A DNA stretch of 64,000 nt from AP-15 sp963812675 (GTDB lineage: Bacteria; Pseudomonadota; Alphaproteobacteria; ATCC43930; CGMCC-115725). The stretch spans positions 1 through 64,000 of the forward strand of contig CAWEWR010000001.1 of the NCBI GenBank assembly GCA_963812675.1, given 5' to 3'. The notes beneath the pieces were generated by a model, which did no database searches, was not told the DNA's origin, and was given only the letters and a program-made list of their open reading frames with translations. Positions 8,554 through 18,200 of the stretch are shown in pieces (within the stretch, counting starts at the first letter, position 1; the number at the start of each line of letters is the position of its first letter). Made by a program: the position numbers and the translations under genes.

Positions 8554-9891
8554 GACAGCACCTCGCGCAAGCCTGCTTCGAGCCGGTCCATGTCTTCCGT
8601 GGTCGTCATCTCGGTCGCCGCTACGAGCAGGAGATCCGCCATCGCGTCGTTGTCGGGATAGAAGCGGCTGACCGGAACACCGGCGAGCACGCCTTTTCCG
8701 GCGAGCAATTCGACGATCTCCGCCGCGGGTCGCGGCAGCCGCACCGCGAATTCGTTGAAAAAGGTCGCGATTCAGCAAGCGTATCCCGGACACCTGTCCG
8801 AGCCGCTCGGCGAGCGAGACCGCCGCGGCATGGTTGAGGCGAGCGAGCCGGGTCAAGCCAGCCTCGCCGAGCAATGCCAGATGAATCGTGAAGGCAAGCG
8901 CGCACAATCCCGCATTGGTGCAGATGTTGCTGGTCGCCCGTTCGCGCCGAATGTGCTGCTCGCGGGTCGACAGGGTGAGGACCCAACCCCGCCGGCCATC
9001 GGCGTCGACCGTCTGCCCGACGAGGCGCCCCGGCATCTGACGCACGAACCTGTCGCGGGTGGCGAACAGCCCGACATGCGGCCCGCCAAAGTTGAGGGCG
9101 TTGCCGAGCGACTGGCCCTCAGCGGCGACGATGTCCGCGCCCATCTCGCCGGGTGGGCGAATGGCGCCGAGCGACAGGATCTCAGTGACGATGACGACGA
9201 GCAGGGCACCGGCATCGTGGCAGGTCTGCGCGAGCCCGGCGTAATCCCGTACCTCGCCGAAAAAATCGGGGTTCTGCACCACGACGCATGAGGTGTCGCG
9301 ATCGACGAGCCGAGCAGGATCTTCGCTCCGCCCAGGGTCCTGTGCGGAAAGCTCGAACCCGACAAACCGCCCATAGGTCTCACAAACCTCGCGGTAATGC
9401 GGATGAAGCCCGCCCGACAGCACAGCCTTACGGCGGCCAGTAACACGATTGGCCATCATCACCGCTTCGGCGCAGGCGGTCGCCCCGTCATAGAGCGACG
9501 CGTTGGCGACCTCCATCCCGGTCAACAGCGCGACTTGGGTCTGAAACTCGAATAGATATTGCAGCGTGCCTTGTGAAATTTCGGGCTGGTACGGCGTGTA
9601 GGAGGTCAGGAACTCGCCGCGCTGGATCAGGTGGTCGACGGCTGCCGGGATGTGATGGCGGTACACCCCGCCGCCGATAAAGAACGGGACCGAGCCGGCG
9701 GCGACGTTTCGCGCCGCCATGCGCGAGACCAAGCGCTCGACCTCGATCTCGCCCATAGCCCGAGGGAGATCGACAGGCCCGGAAAGACGCGCCGCTGGGG
9801 GCACATCCTCGAACAGGGCATCGACCGATTCGACCCCGATCGCCGCCAGCATCTCCACCCGGTCGTTCGCGGTGAGCGGCAGGTAGCGCAT
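8550..9891 (-). CDS. gcvPA: Glycine dehydrogenase (aminomethyl-transferring) subunit 1, one frame break
   Basis: The N-terminal-half subunit of the split P protein begins MRYLPLTANDRVEMLAAIG, and its ATG overlaps the gcvH stop by one base (TGATG). Conserved blocks include FIGGGVYRHHIPAAVDHL, FLTSYTPYQPEISQGTLQ, ANASLYDGATACAEA, NFGGPHVGLFA and TSNICTNAGLCALA. Near 8760, beside a five-base A run, the frame shifts; the downstream part continues with NEFAVRLPRP and ends at TGA 8550-8552. This is consistent with one inserted base rather than a real truncation. The product forms the heterodimer with GcvPB. Confidence 0.9.
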
Positions 9892-10268
9892 CAGTGCTGC
9901 TCCTCGACAAAGCTTTGATACCCGGCTTCGTCCAATAATCCGTCGAGCTCCCTGGGATCGGAAAGGCGCAGCTTTAGAAACCACCCCCCGCCCATCGGGT
10001 CGGCATTGACCTTGGCCGGGTCGGCGGCGAGCTCGTCGTTGACCTCGGCAACCTCCCCGGAGACCGGCGCATAGACTTCGCTCGCCGCCTTCACCGACTC
10101 GACGACCGCCGCTTCCTTGCCCTTCTCGACCCGGCGGCCGATTTCGGGCAGCTCGACATAGACGACATCGCCAAGTTGGGACTGCGCATAGTCGGTGATG
10201 CCGACGACGGCGAGATCGCCGTCGAGCCGGACCCATTCATGGTCCTTCGTGAAGCGAAGCAGGCTCAT
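9891..10268 (-). CDS. gcvH: Glycine cleavage system H protein
   Basis: The 125-residue lipoyl carrier protein has the biotin/lipoyl hairpin with the acceptor lysine K60 in VVESVKAASEVYAP and the typical N-terminus RFTKDHEWVRLDGD. It shuttles the aminomethyl group from the P protein to the T protein. Length and sequence match the family fully, without breaks. It lies 21 bases after gcvT and overlaps gcvPA by one base, so it sits inside the gcvT-H-PA-PB operon under the upstream glycine riboswitch. Confidence 0.96.
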   Translation of the reverse strand: MSLLRFTKDHEWVRLDGDLAVVGITDYAQSQLGDVVYVELPEIGRRVEKGKEAAVVESVKAASEVYAPVSGEVAEVNDELAADPAKVNADPMGGGWFLKLRLSDPRELDGLLDEAGYQSFVEEQH

Positions 10269-10289
10269 CGGGATTTCCCTCCTACGGCG

Positions 10290-11409
10290 TCAGCCGCGGT
10301 AATAGCGGGTCGGAACGAACGGCAACCGGACGATCCGCGCCGGCCGCGGGGCGCCGCGCACCAGGAGCTGCAAGGGCTCGCCCTCCACGGCATGGGCGGA
10401 ATCGACGTAGCCCATTGCGACCGGCCCGCCGACCGAGGGGCCGAAGCCGCCGCTGGTCACTTTCCCCAGCCTGTTCCCGGCGTCGTCGACAATCTCGGTG
10501 TCTCCGCGCGCCGGCGCGCGCCCGTCCGGACGGATGCCGACGCGCTTGCGGCGCGTTCCTTCGGCGAGCTGACGCAATATCGTGGCGGCGCCGGGGAAGC
10601 CGCCTTCGGCGCGCCGCCTCTTGCCAATCGTCCAGGCGAGATCGGCCTCGATCGGGGTCGTGGTTTCGTCGATGTCATGCCCATAAAGGCAGAGCCCTGC
10701 CTCGAGGCGCAGCGAATCGCGGGCGCCGAGGCCGATCGGCAGCACCTCGGGCTCGGCGATCAGCCTTCGCGCGAAACCCTCGGCCTCGCCGGCCGGCAGC
10801 GAGATTTCAAATCCGTCCTCGCCGGTATAGCCGGAGCGGGTGACCAGGCATTGCCGGCCGCCGATGGTCACCTCCGCCGCCGACATGAACCGTAGCCGAG
10901 CGATGCCTTCGACGAAGCGGGACAGCACTGCGGCTGCTGCGGGTCCCTGAAGCGCCAGCAATGCCCGATCGGCGAGAGGCTCGATGCTCGCGCTCGTGCC
11001 GAGACGATCACGACAGATGCGCGAGGTCGGCCTCTTTGCGCGCGGCGTTGACGACGAGGAAGAGCCCATCCGCGAGCCGCGTCGACCATCAGATCGTCGA
11101 GGATGCCGCCCGTCTCGTTAAGAAGGAGCGTGTAGCGCATCCGCAGCGGCGCAAGGCCTCGAGATCGCCCGGCACGAGCCGCTCGAGCGCCGAGACGCAG
11201 CCCGCACCGGCAAGCCGGATCTGGCCCATATGCGAGACATCGAAAAGCCCCGCCTGCGACCGGGTATGGAGATGCTCGGCGAGGATGCCGCTCGGATATT
11301 GGACCGGCATCTCGTAGCCGGCGAAGGAAACCATCCTCGCGCCGAGCTCGCGGTGGAGAGCGTAAAGCGGCGTCCGCTTGAGCGGCGCCGCCGTCTCGGC
11401 AAGGGTCAC
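10290..11409 (-). CDS. gcvT: Aminomethyltransferase (glycine cleavage T protein), frame broken
   Basis: The tetrahydrofolate-dependent T protein releases ammonia and methylene-THF. I start at GTG 11409 (VTLAETAAPLKRTPLY) because a GGAGGTG lies 7 bases upstream. Conserved motifs are FAGYEMPVQYP, AGLFDVSHMGQI, YTLLLNETGGILDDLMV, LALQGPAA, SRSGYTGEDGFEI-like VTRSGYTGEDGFEI, LGARDSLRLEAGLCLYGHD and the C-terminal GKVTSGGFGPSVGGPVAMGY. The reading frame changes near 11145, 11080 and 11020, all inside conserved sequence, so indel errors are the likeliest cause. It is the first gene of the operon after the riboswitch. Confidence 0.88.
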
Positions 11410-11466
11410 CCGCACACCTCCGACAGAGCGGACGCCGAAGCGTCCGAACCTTGCCCCCTCTGTCGT

Positions 11467-11655
11467 GGACCCTGAGAGATTCACCACGGCCGCGGGCGAG
11501 CCGCCGGCCGAGGCTTACTCCTTCGGTGAGCTGCCGGAGCCTATTTCCGGCCGCTGCTTTCCAGAGCGCCCTTCCGCCCGCGGTCCTTTTGCCTGAGAGT
11601 TTCCGGGGCGGTTGCTCCTTCGGCGCCGCGCCTAGTCGCGCGACCTCTCCTGCGG
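11467..11655 (-). promoter_or_regulatory. Tandem glycine riboswitch controlling the gcv operon
   Basis: On the minus strand, between hpd and gcvT, two successive aptamer-like halves are readable. The first runs from GCAGGAGAGGTC through GCCGAAGGAGCAA to CTCTCAGGCAAAAGGACCG. The second runs from GCGCTCTGGAAAGC through CACCGAAGGAGTAAGCC to CTCTCAGGGTCC. GGAGAG...GCCGAAGGxGCAA...CTCTCAGG are the conserved elements of the gcvT-type glycine aptamer, and the tandem layout is common. It ends about 60 bases before the gcvT start. In this family glycine binding usually turns on gcv expression; the switch type (translation or termination) is not evident here. Confidence 0.92.
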
Positions 11656-11725
11656 GCGTGCATACAGCACGGGTGGTGTAGCACCGTCCGCCCCCCAAGG
11701 CCAGGGCGTTCGATTCAACGTTTAG

Positions 11726-12813
11726 TCACACAGCATCGGGTTTGAGGACGCCGCGGCGGATCTGATCGCGTTCGATCAATTCGAAGAGGGCGCGAAAGTT
11801 GCCCTCGCCAAAACCCTCGTTTCCCTTTCGCTCGATGATCTCGAAGAAAATCGGACCGATCACCGTCTCGGTAAAAATCTGCAGCAGGAAGCCCTTGCCC
11901 GTCACCGGGCGCGCCATCGATCAGTATACGGTCGCGCTGCAGCCGCACGAGATCCTCGCCGTGCCCCGGCACACGGCCATCGACCGCCTCGTAATAGGTG
12001 TCCGGGACCGACATGAACGAGACGGCGCGCGACTGCAGCGCCTCGACGGTCGCGTAGATGTCGGCGGTGGCGAGTGCGATGTGCTGGATGCCCTCGCCGT
12101 GATAAGCTTCGAGGTATTCGGCGATCTGCGATTTGTCGTCGGCGCTCTCGTTGATCGGGATGCGGATCCGCCCGCACGGGCTCGTCATCGCCTTTGACTT
12201 GAGCCCGGTCAGCTTGCCTTCGATGTCGAAGTAGCGGATCTCGCGAAAGTTGAAGAGCCGCTCGTAGAACTCGGCCCACAGCTCCATCCGGCCGCGATGG
12301 ACATTGTGGGTCAGGTGGTCGATCGCGGTGAGCCCCACTCCCGGCGGCGCGGGATCGGTGACAAGCGGGGTAAAGTCGACATCGTAGATCGTCCGGTCGC
12401 CGTACCGGTCGACGAGATAGATCAAGCTGCCGCCGATACCCTCGATGGCCGGGATATTGAGCTCCATCGGCCCGACTTTGCCGTGCACCGGCTTGGCGCC
12501 GAGCGCGATTGCCCGTTCATAGGCCCTGGCGGCATCGGCGACCCGGAACGCGATCGCGCAAACCGACGGGCCGTGCAACCGGGCAAAGGCCTGCGCGAAG
12601 CTTCCCGGCTCGGCGTTGAGGATGAAAGTTGACCTCTCCCTGCTTGTAGAGGGTGACGTTCTTGGAGCGGTGGCGCGCCGCTGCGACAAACCCCATGCGA
12701 TCGAACAGCGCCGCCAACGCCTGCGGGTCGGGTCCGGTGTATTCGACGAATTCGAACCCGTCCGTCCCCATCGGGTTGTCCCACAGGTCGCGCCGCTGCG
12801 GTCCTGCCGCCAT
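11726..12813 (-). CDS. hpd: 4-Hydroxyphenylpyruvate dioxygenase, two frame breaks
   Basis: HPPD converts 4-hydroxyphenylpyruvate to homogentisate in tyrosine breakdown. The Fe(II) ligands are recognisable: His in AIDHLTHNVHRGRM, His in GEGIQHIALATADI and Glu in FFEIIERKGNEGFGEGNF. The substrate-pocket motif GFLLQIFTE is present. The N-terminal part begins MAAGPQRRDLWDNPMGTDGF with a GGGAGG ribosome site. Extra single bases near 12626 (T run in AACTTTCATC) and near 11907 (C run) shift the frame; the joined product is about 360 residues, the usual length. It follows the VOC gene by 39 bases and is probably co-transcribed. Homogentisate dioxygenase is not in the window. Confidence 0.88.
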
Positions 12814-12852
12814 CGGAACCTCCCGCCACCCTTGTTCCGGGTTGAGAAGCGA

Positions 12853-13458
12853 TCAGTGCCTCGCCAGCATGTCCCAGGGGGTTTTCCCCTCGGGCATCGG
12901 CGGGATGCGGAGCAAATCGGCCATCGCCTCGCCGGCCTCGTAGCGGCGGCAAAGCTCCTCGGGATCGTAGGTCACCCCGACCGGGTTCTCGGCAAAGGCG
13001 CGGCTGTGGAAATAGCCGTCGAGCTCGGCCGGCGTCGCGAAATTGTCGATCTGCAGCTCGACCCGGTTGTTGTCGGGATCGCGGTAGTACATCGACGTGG
13101 TAACGCCGTGGTTGATCGGCCAATGCGGCACGATGCCGGCCGCTTTCAGCCGGCGATAGGTCGACAGCAGCTCGCCGAGGTTGTTGTAGGAGTAGGCGAC
13201 GTGGTCGGTCCCGACCGCGTCGGGATCGCGCAGCGGCAGGCCGGGGATGTGGATCAGCGCCAGGCGGTGGTGCTCGTCGTCATAGGACAGGAAGCACAGC
13301 CGCTCGTCGCGGAACACCACTCGCGCCGCGAGGACCGTCTGATACCAATTGGCCATCGTATCGAACTGCCCGGTCCGCAACACGAAATGAGCGAATTTGG
13401 CCGGGCTGATCGGCTGCGTGACAGGGCTGAGCTGGCGCATCGAAGCTATGTCGTTCAT
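12853..13458 (-). CDS. VOC-family extradiol dioxygenase-like protein
   Basis: The 201-residue product has one full vicinal-oxygen-chelate module with an intact 2-His-1-Glu metal site: H24 in KFAHFVLRT, H86 in GTDHVAYSY and E134 in NRVELQIDN, in the spacing of single-module catechol 2,3-dioxygenases and biphenyl-diol dioxygenases. The start at 13458 (MNDIASM) follows an AAGGA site; an in-frame extension to 13563 has no ribosome site. It precedes hpd on the same strand by 39 bases, which suggests a role in aromatic acid breakdown. The substrate is inferred only from context. Confidence 0.8.
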   Translation of the reverse strand: MNDIASMRQLSPVTQPISPAKFAHFVLRTGQFDTMANWYQTVLAARVVFRDERLCFLSYDDEHHRLALIHIPGLPLRDPDAVGTDHVAYSYNNLGELLSTYRRLKAAGIVPHWPINHGVTTSMYYRDPDNNRVELQIDNFATPAELDGYFHSRAFAENPVGVTYDPEELCRRYEAGEAMADLLRIPPMPEGKTPWDMLARH

Positions 13459-13604
13459 CGGAGTCCTTCCTGTTCTGAGATAGCGGCTGGTGCCGACGGA
13501 GGTCTCCTCAAAACATAGCGCGACCTCGCAGTGCGCGGAAGGAGCCTCTGTCGGGACATCCATCCCTTCCCCCTTGTTCGTGGTTCAGGTGGGCCACCAC
13601 GACG

Positions 13605-15575
13605 GTGAAGGGCCTCATGGATCTCTGGGGAATACTGATCGGGCGAAGGCTGGCGAACCGGGAAGGCAAGGCGCGCAAGATCACAGCGCTCGAGGGTGTT
13701 CCGGCGATGGGTTTGGACGGCCTCGGGTCCTCGGCCTACGGCCCGGAGGCCGCGCTGACGATCTTGATCCCTCTGGGTGCGGAAGGCTTGCACCTGATCC
13801 GACCGGTCATGGCCGCCATTCTCGTCCTTCTGGCCGTGCTCTACATCTCCTACCGCCAAACGATCGAGGCCTATCCGAATAATGGTGGGTCCTACATCGT
13901 GGCTAAGGAAAACCTCGGTGCGAATGCCGGCCTGCTCGCCGCAAGTGCCTTGATGATCGACTATGTCCTCAATGTCGCGGTCGGTATTTCGGCTGGCATC
14001 GGGGCGCTGACTTCGGCAATTCCGCAGCTACACCCATACACTCTCGAATTGTGCCTCGCGGTGCTGGCGCTCATCACGGTGGTCAATCTGAGGGGAACCC
14101 TCGAAGCGGGCCTCGTCTTTTCCGTGCCGACCTATCTTTTCGTCGCCAGTCTCGGCGGGGTTTTGTTGTTCGGGGTGATAAAAACGCTCGTTGCAGGTGG
14201 AAGTCCGGTTCCGGTCGTACCGCCGCCGCCGCTGCCCGCTGCTACCGAGACCGTAACGCTCTGGTTACTACTTCGGGCTTTTGCCAACGGCTGCACGGCG
14301 ATGACCGGAGTCGAGGCGGTCAGCAACGGAGTGAGCGCGTTCCGAGATCCGACCATCAAACATGCTCACCGCACACTGACCGGGATCGTGTTGATCCTCG
14401 GGCTGCTGCTCGCCGTGATTGCTTACCTCGCGCCCGTTTACGGGGTCGGCGCGATGGACCAGACGCAGCCCGGCTACCAGAGCGTGCTATCTCAACTCGC
14501 TGGTGCGATCATCGGGCGCGGCGTCATCTATTTCATAGCGATCGGCAGCCTGCTCGCGGTTCTGTGTTTGTCGGCCAATACGAGCTTTGTCGACTTCCCC
14601 AGGGTCTGCCGCCTCGTGGCTCGGGATGGTTATCTGCCGCGTTCTTTTGCGATGCCCGGCCGACGGCTTGTCTACTCGGTCGGCATACTGTGGCTGGCGG
14701 CTACGGCCGGATCGCTGTTGACGGTGTTCGGCGGAATTACCGACCGGCTGATCCCGCTATTTGCCGTCGGCGCATTCATGGCCTTCACGCTCTCGCAGCT
14801 CGGCATGTCGGTCCATTGGTTGCGGCGGAAGGGCAATAGCATTCGTCTGCTGATCAATGGCACCGGCGCGGCGGGAACGGGAGGCGCGCTTGCCGTGATC
14901 CTCGCTGCGAAATTCATCGAGGGTGCGTGGATCGTCATGCTCGTGATCCCTTGTGTCCTCGCGCTGCTCAAGACGATCAATCGCTATTACGAGATGATCG
15001 ATCGCCAGCTTCGCGATGAGGGCCCAATAGCATTGGGCACCCTGCAGCCGCCGATCGCGGTGCTGCCATTGCAGCGTTGGGATCGGCTTGCCGATAAGGC
15101 GGTGCGCTACTCGCTACTGATTTCGCCGGACGTTATAGCGATTCATCTGACCAAGCTCGAAGGTCCCGGCGCGGAGGAGAACGTCGGGAGGTTGCGCCGA
15201 GAATGGCTGCAGGATGTCGAATGCCCGACGCGAAGCGCTGGCTTAACGCCGCCGAAGCTGGTCATATCGCCATCACCTTATCGGAGCTTTGCCGGCCGTT
15301 TGCTCAAACATCTTACGGAGATCGAGGCCGAGCATCCGGGCCGCCCGGTTTTTGTCGTGATACCCGAGGTCGTGAAGGAGCATTGGTGGGACTACGTGCT
15401 GCTCGACAGCTCGCGCGTGCGCCGGCTGCGCGCCGCCTTGTTGCGCCACGGCGGGCCAAATCTCGCGGTCGTAACGGTGCCGTGGGCGCGCGAAGAGCCG
15501 CATCCGGAGGAGGTCATCGCGGAGGAGGAGTCGCAATCGCAAGAGCCGGCAACCGCCGCGCCGCAGCCCGCTTGA
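13605..15575 (+). CDS. APC-superfamily permease, KimA/YdaO-like (probable K+ or amino-acid transporter)
   Basis: The product of about 650 residues has about 12 hydrophobic segments followed by a soluble C-terminal region of roughly 170 residues. The N-terminal GLDGLGSSAYGPEAAL and AYPNNGGSYIVAKENLGAN stretches are the signature of the YdaO/KimA branch of APC permeases, whose studied member in Bacillus is a c-di-AMP-regulated K+ importer. The C-terminal domain has ENVGRLRREW and PVFVVIPEVVKEHWWDY, also seen in that branch. Potassium as substrate is an inference from family. The start may be the GTG at 13605 or the ATG at 13617. It is divergent from the VOC gene and followed 75 bases later by an MFS gene. 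Confidence 0.8.
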   Translation: MKGLMDLWGILIGRRLANREGKARKITALEGVPAMGLDGLGSSAYGPEAALTILIPLGAEGLHLIRPVMAAILVLLAVLYISYRQTIEAYPNNGGSYIVAKENLGANAGLLAASALMIDYVLNVAVGISAGIGALTSAIPQLHPYTLELCLAVLALITVVNLRGTLEAGLVFSVPTYLFVASLGGVLLFGVIKTLVAGGSPVPVVPPPPLPAATETVTLWLLLRAFANGCTAMTGVEAVSNGVSAFRDPTIKHAHRTLTGIVLILGLLLAVIAYLAPVYGVGAMDQTQPGYQSVLSQLAGAIIGRGVIYFIAIGSLLAVLCLSANTSFVDFPRVCRLVARDGYLPRSFAMPGRRLVYSVGILWLAATAGSLLTVFGGITDRLIPLFAVGAFMAFTLSQLGMSVHWLRRKGNSIRLLINGTGAAGTGGALAVILAAKFIEGAWIVMLVIPCVLALLKTINRYYEMIDRQLRDEGPIALGTLQPPIAVLPLQRWDRLADKAVRYSLLISPDVIAIHLTKLEGPGAEENVGRLRREWLQDVECPTRSAGLTPPKLVISPSPYRSFAGRLLKHLTEIEAEHPGRPVFVVIPEVVKEHWWDYVLLDSSRVRRLRAALLRHGGPNLAVVTVPWAREEPHPEEVIAEEESQSQEPATAAPQPA

Positions 15576-15650
15576 TGCGCCGCACCGGGGGCTTGCACTG
15601 CGCCCCCGAACATGCAACAGACCTAACAGGGAGGCAAGGGGAAGGCGGCA

Positions 15651-16991
15651 ATGGCGGAAGCGGCTCTATCGGCGACAGAGACGGCGCTCGAGAACCAGCG
15701 CATCGGCGGCTTGCAAATCCGTGTCGCAGCGCTCTGCACGCTCATTCAAATCTGCGACGGCTACGACATCAATTCGGTCGCGTGGGCGGTGCCGTCCTTG
15801 ACCCACGTCTGGAACCTGCCGGGACCGGCCTTCACGACGGCGTTCCTGTGGTCGAGCATCGGCATCCTGGTCGGCGCCCTCTCGGCCGGGCCGATCGGCG
15901 ACCGGGTCGGCCGCAAGCCGCTGTTGCTGGCCAGCGTTACGATCTTCGGCATCGCCTCGCTGCTCAGCGCCTTTGCGCCTTCGCTCATCGTGCTGACGGT
16001 GCTGCGGTTCTTCACCGGGCTGGGGATCGGCGGCGCATTTCCGGGCGCGGCCACCCTGGCCGGCGACTACGCGCCGCACCGGCTGCGTGCAACGATTATC
16101 ATGGCGACCTTCACCGGGGCGCCGATCGGCGGGTTTGTTGGCGGCCAGATCGTGGCCCTGCTGCTGCCCCATTTCGGCTGGCCGTTCATTTTCATTTTGG
16201 GCGGGCTATTCCCGCTATTGCTGGTCCCGGTTCTGGCGTTGTGGCTGCCGGAGTCGCCGCGTTTTCTTGCGCGCAAGACCAGTTTGTCACCGCGCCAGTC
16301 GGCGCTCCTTGAACGCCTCGACATCGCCGCGAGGCAGGGGGAGGTGCACGCGGTCGACATCGCCCATGAAAATCCGATCAAGATGCTGTTCGGCAAGGGC
16401 TTTGCACTACAGACCATCCTGCTCTGGGTGATCTTCTTCTGCAGCCTGATGAACCTGTTCCTGTTCGGCTATTGGATGCCCGAGGTCTTGCATCTGATCG
16501 GCATGACGCCGGCCAGTGCGGTGTTCGCCTCGAGCCTTCGCGATCTGGGCGCGATTTTTGCGGTTCTCTACCTGGGCCTGCTGATCGACCGCGTCGGTCC
16601 CGAACGGTCGCTGGCATTTCACTATGCGATCGGCGCTGTGTTTATTGCTGTGATCTCGCTTGTCGTGCTGCCCTACGCGATCCTGCTCGCCGTCATCTTC
16701 TTTTGCGGCATGACGATCATCGGCAGCCAGACCGGCGCCAACGCGACTTGCGGCAAGCTCTACCCGGCGCGCATGCGCACCAGCGGCCTCGGCTGGGCGC
16801 TCGGCATCGGCCGCCTCGGCGGCATCGCCGCGCCCGTGTTGGGCGGCTATCTGCTGTCTCTGAAAATGGCGCCGACGCAAATCTTTCTGAGCGCCTGCCT
16901 GTTTGCGGTGATCGCCGCCGCGGCGACGGGGCTGCTGGCGCTGCGCGGGACGCGCTCCACATCGATGCCGAGCGAATTGGCGGCGAATTAG
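15651..16991 (+). CDS. MFS transporter, AAHS (aromatic acid:H+ symporter) type
   Basis: The 446-residue protein has 12 predicted membrane helices. Helix 1 has the AAHS-type D-G-Y/F-D motif (CDGYDINSVAW), and loop 2-3 has the MFS signature GPIGDRVGRKPLLL, with a second copy-like LLIDRVGPERSL at loop 8-9. PESPRFLARK follows helix 6. AAHS transporters such as PcaK bring 4-hydroxybenzoate and related acids into the cell, which fits the hpd/VOC genes nearby, although those are on the opposite strand. GGGAGG and AAGGCGG precede the ATG. Confidence 0.86.
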   Translation: MAEAALSATETALENQRIGGLQIRVAALCTLIQICDGYDINSVAWAVPSLTHVWNLPGPAFTTAFLWSSIGILVGALSAGPIGDRVGRKPLLLASVTIFGIASLLSAFAPSLIVLTVLRFFTGLGIGGAFPGAATLAGDYAPHRLRATIIMATFTGAPIGGFVGGQIVALLLPHFGWPFIFILGGLFPLLLVPVLALWLPESPRFLARKTSLSPRQSALLERLDIAARQGEVHAVDIAHENPIKMLFGKGFALQTILLWVIFFCSLMNLFLFGYWMPEVLHLIGMTPASAVFASSLRDLGAIFAVLYLGLLIDRVGPERSLAFHYAIGAVFIAVISLVVLPYAILLAVIFFCGMTIIGSQTGANATCGKLYPARMRTSGLGWALGIGRLGGIAAPVLGGYLLSLKMAPTQIFLSACLFAVIAAAATGLLALRGTRSTSMPSELAAN

Positions 16992-17014
16992 AGTAACTGC
17001 GCGAGGAGGAAGCA

Positions 17015-18187
17015 ATGCAGGCACTCGCCGGCATCGATGCAACCTTGAGCCGAGCCGTCGACGCCAAGGAGGTGCCGGGTGTCGTTGCGTTAGCGGCGAC
17101 TGAGACCGGAATCTTGTACGAGGGCGCGTTTGGACTGAGCGACCTTGTCGACGGCCCCGCAATGACCCGCGACAGCGTGTTCCGTATCGCATCGATGACC
17201 AAGGCGGTGACCTCGGTTGCGGCAATGCAGCTCATCGAGCAAGGCAAGCTCCAGCTCGATGAGCCGATCGGCAAGGTCCTGCCTGAACTGGCTGCGCCCC
17301 AGGTCCTGGAGGGCTTCGACTCATCGGGCGCGCCACGATTGCGACCGGCCAAACGCCCGATCACATTGCGCCATCTGCTGACCCACACAGCCGGGTTCGG
17401 TTACGAGATGTGGAACCCGGAGCTCATCCGCTATGTCACCGTAACCGGCCTGCCCTCCCTCATGACTGGCAAGCTAGCTGCGCTGTGGGCGCCACTGGTC
17501 TTCGATCCGGGCGAACGTTGGGAGTACGGCATCAACATCGACTGGGTCGGGCGCGCAGTCGAAGCAGTCGCCGGACAACCGCTCGATGCCTATTTCAGCG
17601 CGCACATCTTTGCCCCGCTCGGCATGACGGACACGGGTTTTGTGCCCTCCGCCGACCAGGCGTCTCGTCTTGTCCGCGTGCATCGCCGCGGACCTGACGG
17701 AAGCTTGGAGCCGATCACGATGGAAATGTCGCAACGCGAGTTCTTCAGCGGCGGCGGTGGCCTGTTGTCGACTGGACGCGATTATCTCGCCTTCTTGCGA
17801 ATGCTTCTGCACCAGGGCCACTACAATGGCGCCGCACTGCTGCGGCCTGAGACGATCACGCAAATGGGGCAAAATCAGATCGGCAATCTCCAGCTCGGCA
17901 TCATGAAGACGGCGATGCCCGAACTCTCGAACGATGTCGATTTGTTTCCCGGCGTTCAATGCGGACACGGTCTCGCCTCTGTGGTCAACGCACAGCAGGG
18001 TCCCAATGGCCGAAGCGCCGGGACCCTCACCTGGGCCGGGCTTTTCAACACCTACTATTGGATCGACCCGCAAAAGCACGTCACCGGCGTGATCCTGACC
18101 CAGATCCTGCCTTTCGCCGACCACAAAGCCGTCAAGCTCTACGGCGAGTTCGAGAGCTCAGTTTACGATGCTCTGAAGGCGGCCTGA
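17015..18187 (+). CDS. Serine hydrolase of the beta-lactamase class C / family VIII esterase group
   Basis: The 390-residue protein has the S-x-x-K catalytic pair S60-M-T-K63 in FRIASMTKAVTS and the tyrosine general base Y171 in WEYGINIDWVG. The third element is probably the Gly-rich GTLTWAGLFNTYYWID (HGG/KTG replacement) near the C-terminus. LRHLLTHTAGFGYE is a conserved family block. No signal peptide is seen, so a cytoplasmic esterase is more likely than a periplasmic beta-lactamase. It lies 23 bases after the MFS gene on the same strand with a GAGGAGG site, so the pair may import and hydrolyse an ester. Confidence 0.85.
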   Translation: MQALAGIDATLSRAVDAKEVPGVVALAATETGILYEGAFGLSDLVDGPAMTRDSVFRIASMTKAVTSVAAMQLIEQGKLQLDEPIGKVLPELAAPQVLEGFDSSGAPRLRPAKRPITLRHLLTHTAGFGYEMWNPELIRYVTVTGLPSLMTGKLAALWAPLVFDPGERWEYGINIDWVGRAVEAVAGQPLDAYFSAHIFAPLGMTDTGFVPSADQASRLVRVHRRGPDGSLEPITMEMSQREFFSGGGGLLSTGRDYLAFLRMLLHQGHYNGAALLRPETITQMGQNQIGNLQLGIMKTAMPELSNDVDLFPGVQCGHGLASVVNAQQGPNGRSAGTLTWAGLFNTYYWIDPQKHVTGVILTQILPFADHKAVKLYGEFESSVYDALKAA

Positions 18188-18200
18188 CGCGCACCCGGGA

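Noticed and set aside
7876..10236. Apparent 786-residue protein joining antisense gcvH, gcvPA and part of gcvPB
   Set aside because: It arises because indels place gcvPA and gcvPB in one frame and extend back through gcvH out of frame. The parts belong to separate subunits with overlapping start and stop codons.
15590..15615. GGGGGC...GCCCCC hairpin after the KimA-like permease gene as a terminator
   Set aside because: The stem is short, the loop contains unpaired G/C and no T tract follows; the MFS gene starts 35 bases later.
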